17,030 nucleotides of DNA from an uncultured Slackia sp. GTDB lineage: Bacteria > Actinomycetota > Coriobacteriia > Coriobacteriales > Eggerthellaceae. Below the pieces are notes generated by a model. The model ran no database searches and was not told the DNA's origin. It saw nothing but the letters and a program-made list of their open reading frames with translations. Position 1 is the stretch's first letter. Each line of letters opens with the position of its first letter. Shown here one piece after another: positions 1 to 7,289 of the stretch. The stretch covers positions 1 through 17,030 of the forward strand of contig USLD01000009.1 of the NCBI GenBank assembly GCA_900555495.1. The letters are read 5' to 3'. The position numbers and the translations under genes were made by a program.

Positions 1-58
1 TAGAGCAGGCGACCAAATACCAAAGCCCTCGGAACGACGGGATAGAACAGGAGCGCAT

Positions 59-1666
59 ATGGCAGGCAAGCCACAAACACTAGCTACGACCTCGGCATTC
101 GAGATCTTGGGCCCCGTCATGGTCGGCCCCAGCTCATCGCACACCGCCGGCGCCCTGCGCTGCGCCCAAGTTGCCGCCAGCCTGCTGGAAGGCCGCATCA
201 CTAAGGTCACCTTTGGCCTGTGGAACTCGTTTGCCCACACCTACCGCGGCCACGGCACCGATCGTGCGCTCGTCGCGGGCATCCTGGGCCTCGACACCGA
301 TGACGAGAACATCAAGCAGGCCTTTGACCTCGCAAGCGAGCAGGGCCTCGAATATCACTTTGACATCAAGGGCGACGACGCCTCCATCCACCCCAACACC
401 GTCGACATTGACATGGTCGACGACACGGGTGCGACGGCACAGGTCCGCGGTGAGAGCCTGGGCGGCGGCAAGATGCGCATCAGCCGCATTAACGGCGTCG
501 GCGTTGACATCTCGGGCATGTACTCAACGCTCTTCGTGGCGCACAAGGACGTCCCCGGCGTGCTCGCCGCGCTCACCAACCTGCTCGCCTACGCACACGT
601 GAACATCGCCTTCTGCCGCACCTACCGCACCGAAGTGGGCGGCCAGGCCTACTCCGTCTTTGAGACCGACGGCGCGCCCGACGACACTGTTGTCCCGATG
701 CTGCGTAAGCTCGACAATGTCGATTACGCGACCTTTATCGAGCTCCCCGGTTCTGCTTCGTCGCTCTCCCCCGGCGTCTCGGCCAAGGAAATCTTCGACG
801 ACGGCGAGCAGCTGCTCGATGCGTGCGAGGAACTGGGGCTCAGCATCGGCGCCGTCATGGCCGTTCGCGAGGCGCGCCTGACCGGCGAGGCCCACGCCGT
901 CGCCGCCATGCGCCGCGTGCTCGACGTCATGCGCGAGGAGACCACGGCCCCTATCGTCAATCCGCAGCGCTCGCTCGGCGGGCTTATCGGCGGCGAGGCC
1001 AAGCTTGTCGATGCCACCGGCCGCAACGACCTGAGCTCCAATTTAATGGGCGCCGTCCAGACTGACGCCGTGGCCCGCGCCATGGCCGTGCTCGAGCGCT
1101 CGGCCACGATGGGCGTAATCGTCGCAGCTCCGACGGCAGGATCCGCGGGCGTCGTCCCCGGCTGTGTGCTGGCACTCGCCGACCACCTGCAGCTCGACGA
1201 CGAGCAGGTGATGGACGCGCTCTACTGCGCCGCCGCCATCGGCCTCAACCTCACCACGAGCGCCTGCGTTGCCGGCGCCGAGGGCGGCTGTCAGGCCGAG
1301 GTCGGAAGTGCGGCCGCCATGGCCGCCGCCGCGCTAGTGCAGATGCTCGGCGGCACACCCGAGCAGGCGCTCGACGCCAGTTCCATCGCGCTGAGTAATC
1401 TGCTGGGCCTCGTTTGTGACCCCGTCGGTGGCCTCGTGGAGGTGCCCTGCCAAAACCGCAACGCCATCGGCGTGGCAGCCGCCTTTAGCTCCGCACAACT
1501 CGCCCTCGCCGGCATTAAGAGCCTGGTGCCGTTTGACCAGATGGCACACGTCATGCTCTCGGTTGGCCACGCCCTGCCGGCCACGCTGCGCGAGACGGCA
1601 AAGGGCGGCATCGCACAGGCTCCGGCCGCACTTTCGGCCTGTGCAAAATGCGGTGTGTGCGGGTAG
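59..1666 (+). CDS. sdaA: L-serine ammonia-lyase, single chain with ACT domain (iron-sulfur type)
   Basis: Deaminates L-serine to pyruvate and ammonia in the cytoplasm using a [4Fe-4S] cluster. The 535-residue protein joins both parts of the enzyme. The beta part carries GPSSSHTAGA at residues 23-32. An ACT-like fold (about 155-225, with DVPGVLAAL) follows, and the alpha part starts near residue 240. Three cysteines fit the cluster ligands: C411 in GGCQAE, then C453 and C464 in CDPVGGLVEVPC. Their 42- and 11-residue spacing matches what I recall of the Legionella enzyme. The tail ends CAKCGVCG; a C-terminal cysteine is known in the family to reach into the active site. ATG 59 is preceded by AGGAG at 49-53. 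In many bacteria with an ACT domain the two parts are separate subunits (SdaAB, SdaAA), so this is a fused form. It appears monocistronic, with a terminator just downstream. The function is very likely; serine binding by the ACT domain is inferred. Confidence 0.95.
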   Translation: MAGKPQTLATTSAFEILGPVMVGPSSSHTAGALRCAQVAASLLEGRITKVTFGLWNSFAHTYRGHGTDRALVAGILGLDTDDENIKQAFDLASEQGLEYHFDIKGDDASIHPNTVDIDMVDDTGATAQVRGESLGGGKMRISRINGVGVDISGMYSTLFVAHKDVPGVLAALTNLLAYAHVNIAFCRTYRTEVGGQAYSVFETDGAPDDTVVPMLRKLDNVDYATFIELPGSASSLSPGVSAKEIFDDGEQLLDACEELGLSIGAVMAVREARLTGEAHAVAAMRRVLDVMREETTAPIVNPQRSLGGLIGGEAKLVDATGRNDLSSNLMGAVQTDAVARAMAVLERSATMGVIVAAPTAGSAGVVPGCVLALADHLQLDDEQVMDALYCAAAIGLNLTTSACVAGAEGGCQAEVGSAAAMAAAALVQMLGGTPEQALDASSIALSNLLGLVCDPVGGLVEVPCQNRNAIGVAAAFSSAQLALAGIKSLVPFDQMAHVMLSVGHALPATLRETAKGGIAQAPAALSACAKCGVCG

Positions 1667-1686
1667 TGACCAAGAACGACTCGATA

Positions 1687-1711
1687 GTGGGACAAATGTC
1701 CCACCTCTTTT
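1687..1711 (+). terminator. Intrinsic terminator after sdaA
   Basis: A perfect 7-bp stem (GTGGGAC / GTCCCAC at 1687-1693 and 1698-1704) encloses the loop AAAT and is followed by CTCTTTT. It lies 20 nt after the sdaA stop and before the promoter of the next gene, so it probably ends the sdaA transcript. Confidence 0.8.
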
Positions 1712-1752
1712 GAATGCCACCGTTTCCGTACCACAAACAACTAGGTAATCGC

Positions 1753-1758
1753 TATAAT
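1753..1758 (+). promoter_or_regulatory. Probable -10 element for the L,D-transpeptidase gene
   Basis: A consensus TATAAT lies 58 nt before the favoured start codon and downstream of the sdaA terminator. No good -35 match is seen at 16-18 nt upstream (the sequence there is near TACCAC), and no extended -10 TG is present. Only the -10 call is supported. Confidence 0.5.
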
Positions 1759-1815
1759 GCAAGCCCAGTAAAAACACGATGAGCCGCAAGGCGAAATTCG
1801 AAGGATATGCATACG

Positions 1816-3540
1816 ATGTCGCAAAACGATCGAACTCAACTGATTCCCGATCCGCAGCAGCCGAGCAGGCACACCGGTGGCGTTCAGTCGCCGCGTCCTA
1901 TCGCGCCGAGCCACGGTCAGGAGCGTGGTGCGGCAAACGCTTCCCAACGCCCGAACCAGCAGCGTCAGCCACGTCAGCAGCGCCAGGCAAACGGCAATGC
2001 GCCCAAGCAGCCCCACGTGCACGGTCGAGGCGATCGCGACCCCGCGCGCAAACCCGCCGAGAACAATAAGTCGGGCAAAAAGACGACGCTCTTTGTCGTC
2101 CTGGGTCTTATCGTCATTGTCTATATCGTAGGCGTCGTAGCGTTTTCCCAGCTAGCCTACCCCAACACCACCATCGCCGGCGTCGACGTCTCGTTCTCCA
2201 ACGCTTCGTCTGCCGCCACCAAGGTCAACTCGGCATGGAAGCACTATAAGCTCACCGTGACAGGCGATGACTTTAGCTGGACGTATCAGCCCGAGTCCGA
2301 TGAGCCCATCGTCGACGGCGAAGCTGCCGCAAAAGAGATCATCAGCCACAACGAAGCCTTTGTATGGCCGGTCCGCCTTGTGGAATCCTTAAGCGGAAAG
2401 ACCAAAACAACCGCTACCTCCAACGAAGTCGATCTTGATCAAGACGTCGACCTGTCCATGCTCTCCGACACTTTTGACCAAAAGAAGTTTGAGCAGGATC
2501 TGGGCGCCGCCATCGACGAGTTTAACGAGGGGCGTTCGGGCACGTTCGAGGCCAATAGCTCCTATGACGAGCAGGCCGGCAAGTTTACCGTCGAGAAGGC
2601 GCGCTCCAACGAAAAACTCGACCGCGAGCATGTCATTAAGTATGCCGAACTCGAGCTTGCCTCGCTGTCCGAGACCGTAGACCTTTCCAAGCTCGGCAAC
2701 GATGCCTATGAACCGCTCAATGGAACGCTGACCGATGATCAGATTCAGACCGCATGCGATGCCGCCAACAACTTCCTGGGCGTAAACGTGACCCTCAAGC
2801 TCAACGGCGAGGATGCCGGCAAGGTTGATGGCAGCTCCGTGTTGCAGTGGATCAGCTTTGCCGATCCGGCCAACCCCACACTCGATACGTCGCAGATCAG
2901 CAGCTGGGCAGCCGAGCTTGCCAACGGCTTCAATACCGTGGGCTCCACTCGCTGGTGGACGCGCGCCGATGGCAAGCAATGCGCCGTCGAAGGCGGCGAC
3001 TTTGGTTGGTCCATCGACAGCAGCTCGCTCGCCAAGCAGGTCGAGGACGCCATTAACAACAAACAGACCGGCGAAATCGAGATCAAGTACTCCCAGAAGG
3101 CCGACACCTTTACTGCAAAGGGAGAGCCCGACTGGAAGGCATACGTCGATGTCGATCTGTCCGAGCAGCACGCGCGCTACTACGACGAGAGCGGCAATAT
3201 CGTGTGGGAGGCCAACTTTATCTCCGGCAAGCCGGGAGAGGACGCCACCCCCGAAGGCGTTTGGCAGATCAACAGCAACAATGGCGCCAGCAAGCTCATC
3301 GGTGCCAAGGACCCCGAGACCGGCAAGCCCAAATACGAGAGCCCGGTCAGCTATTGGATGCCGTTTGAGGGAAACATGGTCGGTTTCCACGATGCAACGT
3401 GGCAAAACGACAAGAGTTTCGACGACCCCAACTCCTACAAGTGGTGCGGTAGCCACGGATGTATTAACCTGCGCCTAGCCGACGCCAAGGCGCTGCACGA
3501 TTGCATCAAAGTCGGTCTGTGCGTGGTTGTCCACTCGTAG
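1816..3540 (+). CDS. Membrane-anchored L,D-transpeptidase (YkuD) with PG-binding domain
   Basis: Cell-wall enzyme expected to make 3-3 cross-links or attach groups to tetrapeptide stems outside the membrane. The 574-residue protein has a Gln/Pro/Arg-rich cytoplasmic N terminus and one transmembrane segment (about 90-112, around FVVLGLIVIVYIVGVVAF). A long extracellular stretch (about 116-440) looks like the VanW-associated peptidoglycan-binding repeats. A C-terminal YkuD domain starts near YVDVDLSEQHARYY (443). The catalytic signature is complete: H525 in GFHDATW and S546-H547-G548-C549 in GSHGCINLR. I prefer ATG 1816 (MSQNDRTQ) over in-frame ATG 1807 because GAAGGA ends at 1805, which is 10 nt before 1816 but only 1 nt before 1807. 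It has its own promoter and is followed by a stem-loop, so it may be a single-gene unit. The domain call is strong; the exact cross-link made is not readable from sequence. Confidence 0.92.
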   Translation: MSQNDRTQLIPDPQQPSRHTGGVQSPRPIAPSHGQERGAANASQRPNQQRQPRQQRQANGNAPKQPHVHGRGDRDPARKPAENNKSGKKTTLFVVLGLIVIVYIVGVVAFSQLAYPNTTIAGVDVSFSNASSAATKVNSAWKHYKLTVTGDDFSWTYQPESDEPIVDGEAAAKEIISHNEAFVWPVRLVESLSGKTKTTATSNEVDLDQDVDLSMLSDTFDQKKFEQDLGAAIDEFNEGRSGTFEANSSYDEQAGKFTVEKARSNEKLDREHVIKYAELELASLSETVDLSKLGNDAYEPLNGTLTDDQIQTACDAANNFLGVNVTLKLNGEDAGKVDGSSVLQWISFADPANPTLDTSQISSWAAELANGFNTVGSTRWWTRADGKQCAVEGGDFGWSIDSSSLAKQVEDAINNKQTGEIEIKYSQKADTFTAKGEPDWKAYVDVDLSEQHARYYDESGNIVWEANFISGKPGEDATPEGVWQINSNNGASKLIGAKDPETGKPKYESPVSYWMPFEGNMVGFHDATWQNDKSFDDPNSYKWCGSHGCINLRLADAKALHDCIKVGLCVVVHS

Positions 3541-3608
3541 TGCAACGCGCGCATTAATACAACGTGGAACCGATGCAAACAATCTAACAGTTCCGAAAGA
3601 AACCGTCC

Positions 3609-3638
3609 TATGCGCCCACCCCAAACGATGGGCGCATA
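3609..3638 (+). terminator. Perfect 10-bp stem-loop in the leader of the exporter operon
   Basis: TATGCGCCCA (3609-3618) pairs exactly with TGGGCGCATA (3629-3638) around a 10-nt loop. It lies 69 nt after the L,D-transpeptidase stop and 34 nt before the adaptor start. The sequence after it (TACTTATC) is a poor U-tract, so it could be a weak terminator, an attenuator or an mRNA-stabilising 5' structure. An in-frame ATG at 3610 sits inside the stem and is not the likely start. Confidence 0.5.
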
Positions 3639-3672
3639 TACTTATCGAGGTTCTATCTATAAAGGAGACGCT

Positions 3673-5094
3673 ATGCCGAATGTCCCCACGATCGCCCCGG
3701 GCCCGGATGATACCGAGCACACGCCCGAAGGTGCCACCGAAACGATTCCTCTGATTACAGACGTACATGCCGACAAGCAGAACGGACGCACGAACGATAC
3801 GGCCGATATTTCCGATGAAGAGGCATATGCCAAGCTCAAGGCAAAACGTGCCGAACGTCGACGCAAAAAGCTGATTCGACGCGGTATTGCCGTCGGCGTC
3901 GTAGGTGCCATCGCGCTCATTGCCATTGTCGCAACCCTGGTTATCAATGCGCAGCCACAGGGCGATAGCGGGCCTGCGACCGACATGGTGACCGAGGGCA
4001 CGTTTAGCACAACGGTCGAGGCAAAAGGCCAGCTCAAACCCATTTCGTCCTCAGTGGTCTCCCCTTCTGTCGACGGCACGGTCGATTCGATCAACGTGCA
4101 GGCAGGCCAATCCGTCAACGAGGGCGACGTGCTTATGACCATTAAAAACGACGAGCTCGATCGCAACGTTGCCGAGGCGCAGCGTGCAGTTGCAGCCGCT
4201 CAAGAAGACCTCGCCAACGCGAAGAAAGCCGCAGCTGCTGCGCAGGCCAACCCAACGACGGACGTCGACGGAGGTTCCGCAGCGGCTGGCATCACCGCCG
4301 CATCAGCGGACACGAACGCCGTATCGGCCGCGCAGCGCAGCCTCACATCGGCCCAGGCAAACCTCGATCAGGCGAACGCCAAGGCCGCCAGCCGTACGGT
4401 CACGGCCCCGAGCTCGGGCAGCATCGTGGCGCTCAACGCCAAGGTGGGCGCCACGGTAACAGGCGGCATGATCATGGGCGAAAGCGATACGAGCGGCGGC
4501 AAGCAGTGCATGCAGATCGCCGACCTGTCCAAGATGAAGGTGACGGTTCAGGTGGGCGAAAAGGATATCGCCAAAATTGCCGTGGGCCAATGCGCCAACG
4601 TGACCTACCCCGCGTTTCCCGATATCGTGAGCCAGGGCACCGTCACGGCTATCGCCTCGGTGGCAAACTCCGACTCCTCCTCCGGGAGCGGCGGCAGTGT
4701 GACCTTTAACGTCGACATCCTCATCGAAGCACCTGACAGTCGCCTTAAGCCGGGTATGACTGCCGAGGTCTCGGTAGTGACCGAGAAGCTCGACGACGTG
4801 GTGATGGTGCCGACCATGGCGCTGATGACCGAAGATGGCGAGCACTATTACGTCAATTTGGCCACCGATTCGGAGGGTAAAAAGACGCGCCGCGTGAAGG
4901 TGACCGTCGTGACGCAAAACGACAACGAGGCTGTAGTCGGTAAGACGCAGGTCAAGCGCGACGACCAGGGCAACGAGATCAATCCAGACGTCCCGGTTAC
5001 CAAGCTACGCGACGGCGACACCATCGTGACGGATACCGGCACAGGAATGACGGCAGACGGCGGCGACAACATGCCTGCCGACGAGGGCAAGTAA
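3673..5094 (+). CDS. Membrane-fusion (adaptor) subunit of a MacAB/YknXYZ-type exporter
   Basis: Extracytoplasmic adaptor that would sit on the outer face of the membrane against the MacB-like permease. The 473-residue protein has a basic cytoplasmic N terminus and one transmembrane helix (about 71-94). A first biotinyl/lipoyl half-motif follows (about 136-160, with VQAGQSVNEGDVLM). Two Ala/Gln-rich coiled-coil arms (about 160-195 and 215-238) flank a Gly/Ala linker. The second half-motif is TVTAPSSGSIVALNAKVGA, and a beta-barrel region contains VTVQVGEKDIAKIAVGQ. The C terminus is acidic. ATG 3673 is chosen because AAAGGAG (3661-3667) lies 5 nt upstream; the longer reading from 3610 starts inside a hairpin. 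Its stop overlaps the ATPase start (TAATG). In a single-membrane actinobacterium there is no TolC partner, so the Bacillus YknX role is the closer model. The substrate is unknown. Confidence 0.9.
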   Translation: MPNVPTIAPGPDDTEHTPEGATETIPLITDVHADKQNGRTNDTADISDEEAYAKLKAKRAERRRKKLIRRGIAVGVVGAIALIAIVATLVINAQPQGDSGPATDMVTEGTFSTTVEAKGQLKPISSSVVSPSVDGTVDSINVQAGQSVNEGDVLMTIKNDELDRNVAEAQRAVAAAQEDLANAKKAAAAAQANPTTDVDGGSAAAGITAASADTNAVSAAQRSLTSAQANLDQANAKAASRTVTAPSSGSIVALNAKVGATVTGGMIMGESDTSGGKQCMQIADLSKMKVTVQVGEKDIAKIAVGQCANVTYPAFPDIVSQGTVTAIASVANSDSSSGSGGSVTFNVDILIEAPDSRLKPGMTAEVSVVTEKLDDVVMVPTMALMTEDGEHYYVNLATDSEGKKTRRVKVTVVTQNDNEAVVGKTQVKRDDQGNEINPDVPVTKLRDGDTIVTDTGTGMTADGGDNMPADEGK

Positions 5095-5867
5095 TGCGTC
5101 CCGTCATCGACATCCGCAACGTGCACCGCATCTTTGAGAGCGAGGCCGGTTGCGCCCACATCCTGCATAACGTGAGCCTGGCAGTAGATCCCGGTGAGTT
5201 CGTTGCCATCACCGGCCCCTCGGGCTCAGGCAAGTCGACGCTCATGAACATCCTGGGCTGCCTGGACAAACCGACGGCGGGCGATTACTTCCTGCAAGGG
5301 CTCAACGTCGCCGAGCTCGACGATGACGAGCTCACCGAGGTGCGAGCGCTGAGCATCGGCTTTGTCTTTCAGAGCTTTAATCTGCTGCCGCGCCTGACGG
5401 TTATCGAAAACGTCATACTGCCGCTGGCCTACACCAATGTGCCCCGTAGCCAGCGCGAAATGCGCGCCGTGCACGCGCTGCAGGCCGTCACGCTGCCGGT
5501 CGACCACTGGGACCACCGCATATCAGAGCTCTCGGGCGGACAGATGCAGCGCGTCGCCATCGCGCGCGCCCTCGTCAATGACCCGCCCATCATTCTGGCC
5601 GACGAGCCGACGGGAAACCTGGACTCCGCTACCGGAGCGCTTGTGATGGAGACCTTCCATAAGCTCCAGAAGCGCGGCAAAACCATCGTTCTTATCACAC
5701 ACGACCCCGGCATCGCCGCCGAGGCCGACCGCGCCGTGACCATCCGCGACGGTCGCATTCACGACGGCGCGTATATTCCACATGCACCGCGGACCCTGCG
5801 CAGCGCCGTAGATAGCCTGCCCATGATTTCCGCCTCCGCCAACCCGCCGAAAGGAGTGGTGGCATGA
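5094..5867 (+). CDS. ABC exporter ATP-binding subunit, MacB/LolD/YknY family
   Basis: Cytoplasmic ATPase that powers the permease encoded next. The 257-residue protein has all the expected motifs. Walker A is GPSGSGKST (41-49), and the Q-loop is in FVFQSFNLLPRLTV. The signature is LSGGQMQR (from 146), Walker B is IILADEPTG with D170-E171, and the switch histidine is H203 in LITHD. The N-terminal pattern (IDIRNVHRIFE...) and the NLLPRLTVIENV segment are typical of the MacB-type subfamily. The last ~30 residues are a non-conserved tail. The 3' end encodes the AAAGGAG (5850-5856) that serves the downstream gene, and the two genes overlap by 4 nt (ATGA), so translation is probably coupled. Function as an ABC exporter ATPase is secure; the substrate is not known. 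Confidence 0.95.
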   Translation: MRPVIDIRNVHRIFESEAGCAHILHNVSLAVDPGEFVAITGPSGSGKSTLMNILGCLDKPTAGDYFLQGLNVAELDDDELTEVRALSIGFVFQSFNLLPRLTVIENVILPLAYTNVPRSQREMRAVHALQAVTLPVDHWDHRISELSGGQMQRVAIARALVNDPPIILADEPTGNLDSATGALVMETFHKLQKRGKTIVLITHDPGIAAEADRAVTIRDGRIHDGAYIPHAPRTLRSAVDSLPMISASANPPKGVVA

Positions 5868-7078
5868 GCGCCCGCGATCTCATCCAGGAAGCCCTTCACT
5901 CGCTCGAGGCCAACAAGGGGCGCAGCCTGCTCACCATCCTGGGTATTGTCATCGGCATCGCCTCGGTTATCGCCATGACTTCGCTCATCGGCGGCATCCA
6001 AAACAGCCTGGTCAACAGTCTGGGCCTCAATGCGGCGCGCATGGTGCAAATCTATTCGTCGCAAGAACTCACCGAATCGGACATCGATAAGCTTCAAAAA
6101 CTGGTGCCGAAGATAGAGCAGATCGGCATTGTCGACAGCGCGTATACCGAGTACAAGACCGGCGATAAAAGCTATACCGTCATGGCACAGGGTGTCGATA
6201 GCAACATGCTCGACGCCGTGGGGGCCAGCAAGCTCGTTGCGGGGCGCACCTACACCGATGTCGAGTCAAAGGCAGGCTCGCGCGTGGCGCTCATCAGCCG
6301 CGGCGGCGCCGATCAGCTTTACGGCAACGAACAGGATGCGCTGGGGAAAACCATCAAGGTGTCCAACGGCGAGGTGCAGATTGTAGGCGTGATTGATGGC
6401 GGCAGTGACTCCATGGGCTCGCTCACGCTGTATATGCCACGCGAAACCATCGCCGGGCTGTTTGGCGACGAGAATCCTTCATTCCCCAGCGTGACGGCAC
6501 TTGCCGCCGAGGGCACGGACATGGATGAGCTTTGTAAGACCATCGAGTCCAAGGTGCGCGCGATGAAGGGCATCGAGGAGGAGGATGAGTACGACAGTGT
6601 ATCGGCGACATCCATGAAAAGCGCCATCGATGCACTCAACTCGTTTATGGGCGCGTTCTCGCTCATCATGGGTGCTGTCGCCAGCATCTCGCTGCTTGTC
6701 GGCGGTATCGGCATTATGAATATGATGCTTACCAACGTAACGGAGCGCATTCGCGAGATCGGCATCCGCCGCGCTCTGGGCGCCAGTCGTCGCGATATCA
6801 CCGCGCAGTTTTTGGCCGAGTCTTCGGCGCTGTGCGTCACCGGTGGCCTACTGGGTGTCCTGATAGGCTATCTGCTGGCCTGGGGCCTCGCGATGTTTGC
6901 CTCCGGATCCGGGATTCTTGGTGAGCTCGGAGCCAGCGGGCAAATCACACCGAGTTTTTCAATCGCCACGGTGCTGCTGGCCTTCGCCGTCTCCGTCGGC
7001 ATCGGCGTAATCTTTGGCTTCTACCCCGCTCGCCGCGCGGCAAAGCTCAACCCGGTAGAGTGTCTGCGCTACCAGTAA
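5864..7078 (+). CDS. ABC exporter permease, MacB/FtsX family (YknZ-like)
   Basis: Integral membrane permease working with the ATPase and adaptor just upstream. The 404-residue protein has the standard four-helix MacB layout. One helix near the N terminus (about 17-40, LLTILGIVIGIASVIAMTSL) is followed by a large extracytoplasmic MacB-type domain (about 45-255). Three C-terminal helices lie at about 263-290, 320-345 and 365-390. The family motif ERIREIGIRRALGASRRDI sits between helices 2 and 3, and the chain ends with YPARRAAKLNPVECLRYQ. The ATG overlaps the ATPase stop, with AAAGGAG 7 nt upstream. It is the last gene of the exporter operon and faces the convergent cobalamin operon across a 211-nt gap. 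Such transporters move peptides, toxins or lipids by mechanotransmission; none can be singled out here. Confidence 0.93.
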   Translation: MSARDLIQEALHSLEANKGRSLLTILGIVIGIASVIAMTSLIGGIQNSLVNSLGLNAARMVQIYSSQELTESDIDKLQKLVPKIEQIGIVDSAYTEYKTGDKSYTVMAQGVDSNMLDAVGASKLVAGRTYTDVESKAGSRVALISRGGADQLYGNEQDALGKTIKVSNGEVQIVGVIDGGSDSMGSLTLYMPRETIAGLFGDENPSFPSVTALAAEGTDMDELCKTIESKVRAMKGIEEEDEYDSVSATSMKSAIDALNSFMGAFSLIMGAVASISLLVGGIGIMNMMLTNVTERIREIGIRRALGASRRDITAQFLAESSALCVTGGLLGVLIGYLLAWGLAMFASGSGILGELGASGQITPSFSIATVLLAFAVSVGIGVIFGFYPARRAAKLNPVECLRYQ

Positions 7079-7090
7079 GTCACCACCACA

Positions 7091-7159
7091 AAGTTGCGGT
7101 GAATTAGGGACTGAATATGCTATCTAGCAGCATAAACAGACACTATTTCACCGCATCTT
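7091..7159. repeat. 69-nt long near-perfect palindrome (hairpin element) between convergent operons
   Basis: Arms 7091-7121 and 7129-7159 are 31 nt each, with 25 of 31 positions complementary, around a 7-nt loop (ATCTAGC). The outer part AAGtTGCGGTGAA pairs with TTCACCGCAtCTT, and the inner part TATGCT pairs with AGCATA. No clear T-tract follows on either strand, which is unusual for an intrinsic terminator. It lies between the stop of the permease gene and the transposase scar, and is AT-richer than both neighbours. It could be a bidirectional transcription barrier, an mRNA 3' stabiliser, or a copy of a dispersed palindromic repeat. No second copy was noticed in this window. Confidence 0.8.
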
Positions 7160-7168
7160 ATTGAAGGG

Positions 7169-7258
7169 CTGTTTGCGCCAGTTCCGGGCGTCGTCCTCGA
7201 GCTATTGGCGGATGACGGGCTTGTACGGGTCGAGCTTGCTCGAGGCGATCCTCCTCGC
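7169..7258 (-). pseudogene. istA (fragment): IS21-family transposase (IstA) internal fragment, stop-interrupted
   Basis: Reading the - strand down from 7258 gives ARRIASSKLDPYKPVIRQ, then a TAG stop at 7204-7202, then LEDDARNWRKQ ending at 7169. The pattern SKLDPYKPxIxxWLEDDxRxxRKQ is what I recall from the region of IS21-type IstA proteins just ahead of the integrase core. The stop sits exactly where a tryptophan is expected (TGG to TAG). After RKQ the similarity ends 10 nt before the palindrome, and on the other side it runs out about 30 nt from the cobK stop. No IS ends, istB or catalytic DDE region are present. It is a short, dead remnant; the call rests on motif memory and not on a search. 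Confidence 0.6.
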
Positions 7259-7289
7259 GGGCGGGAGGGCGCGCAGGCGCGGCGGGCGC

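Noticed and set aside
2389..3456. A 355-codon open frame on the - strand
   Set aside because: It lies opposite the L,D-transpeptidase, which has complete catalytic motifs. The antisense translation has no recognisable domain.
3610..3672. Upstream ATG extending the exporter adaptor by 21 residues
   Set aside because: The ATG lies within a perfect hairpin without a ribosome site. ATG 3673 has AAAGGAG at 5 nt spacing.
7230..7243. 14-nt palindrome TCGAGC-TT-GCTCGA
   Set aside because: It lies within codons of the transposase fragment, is short, and GC-rich sequence produces such matches by chance.
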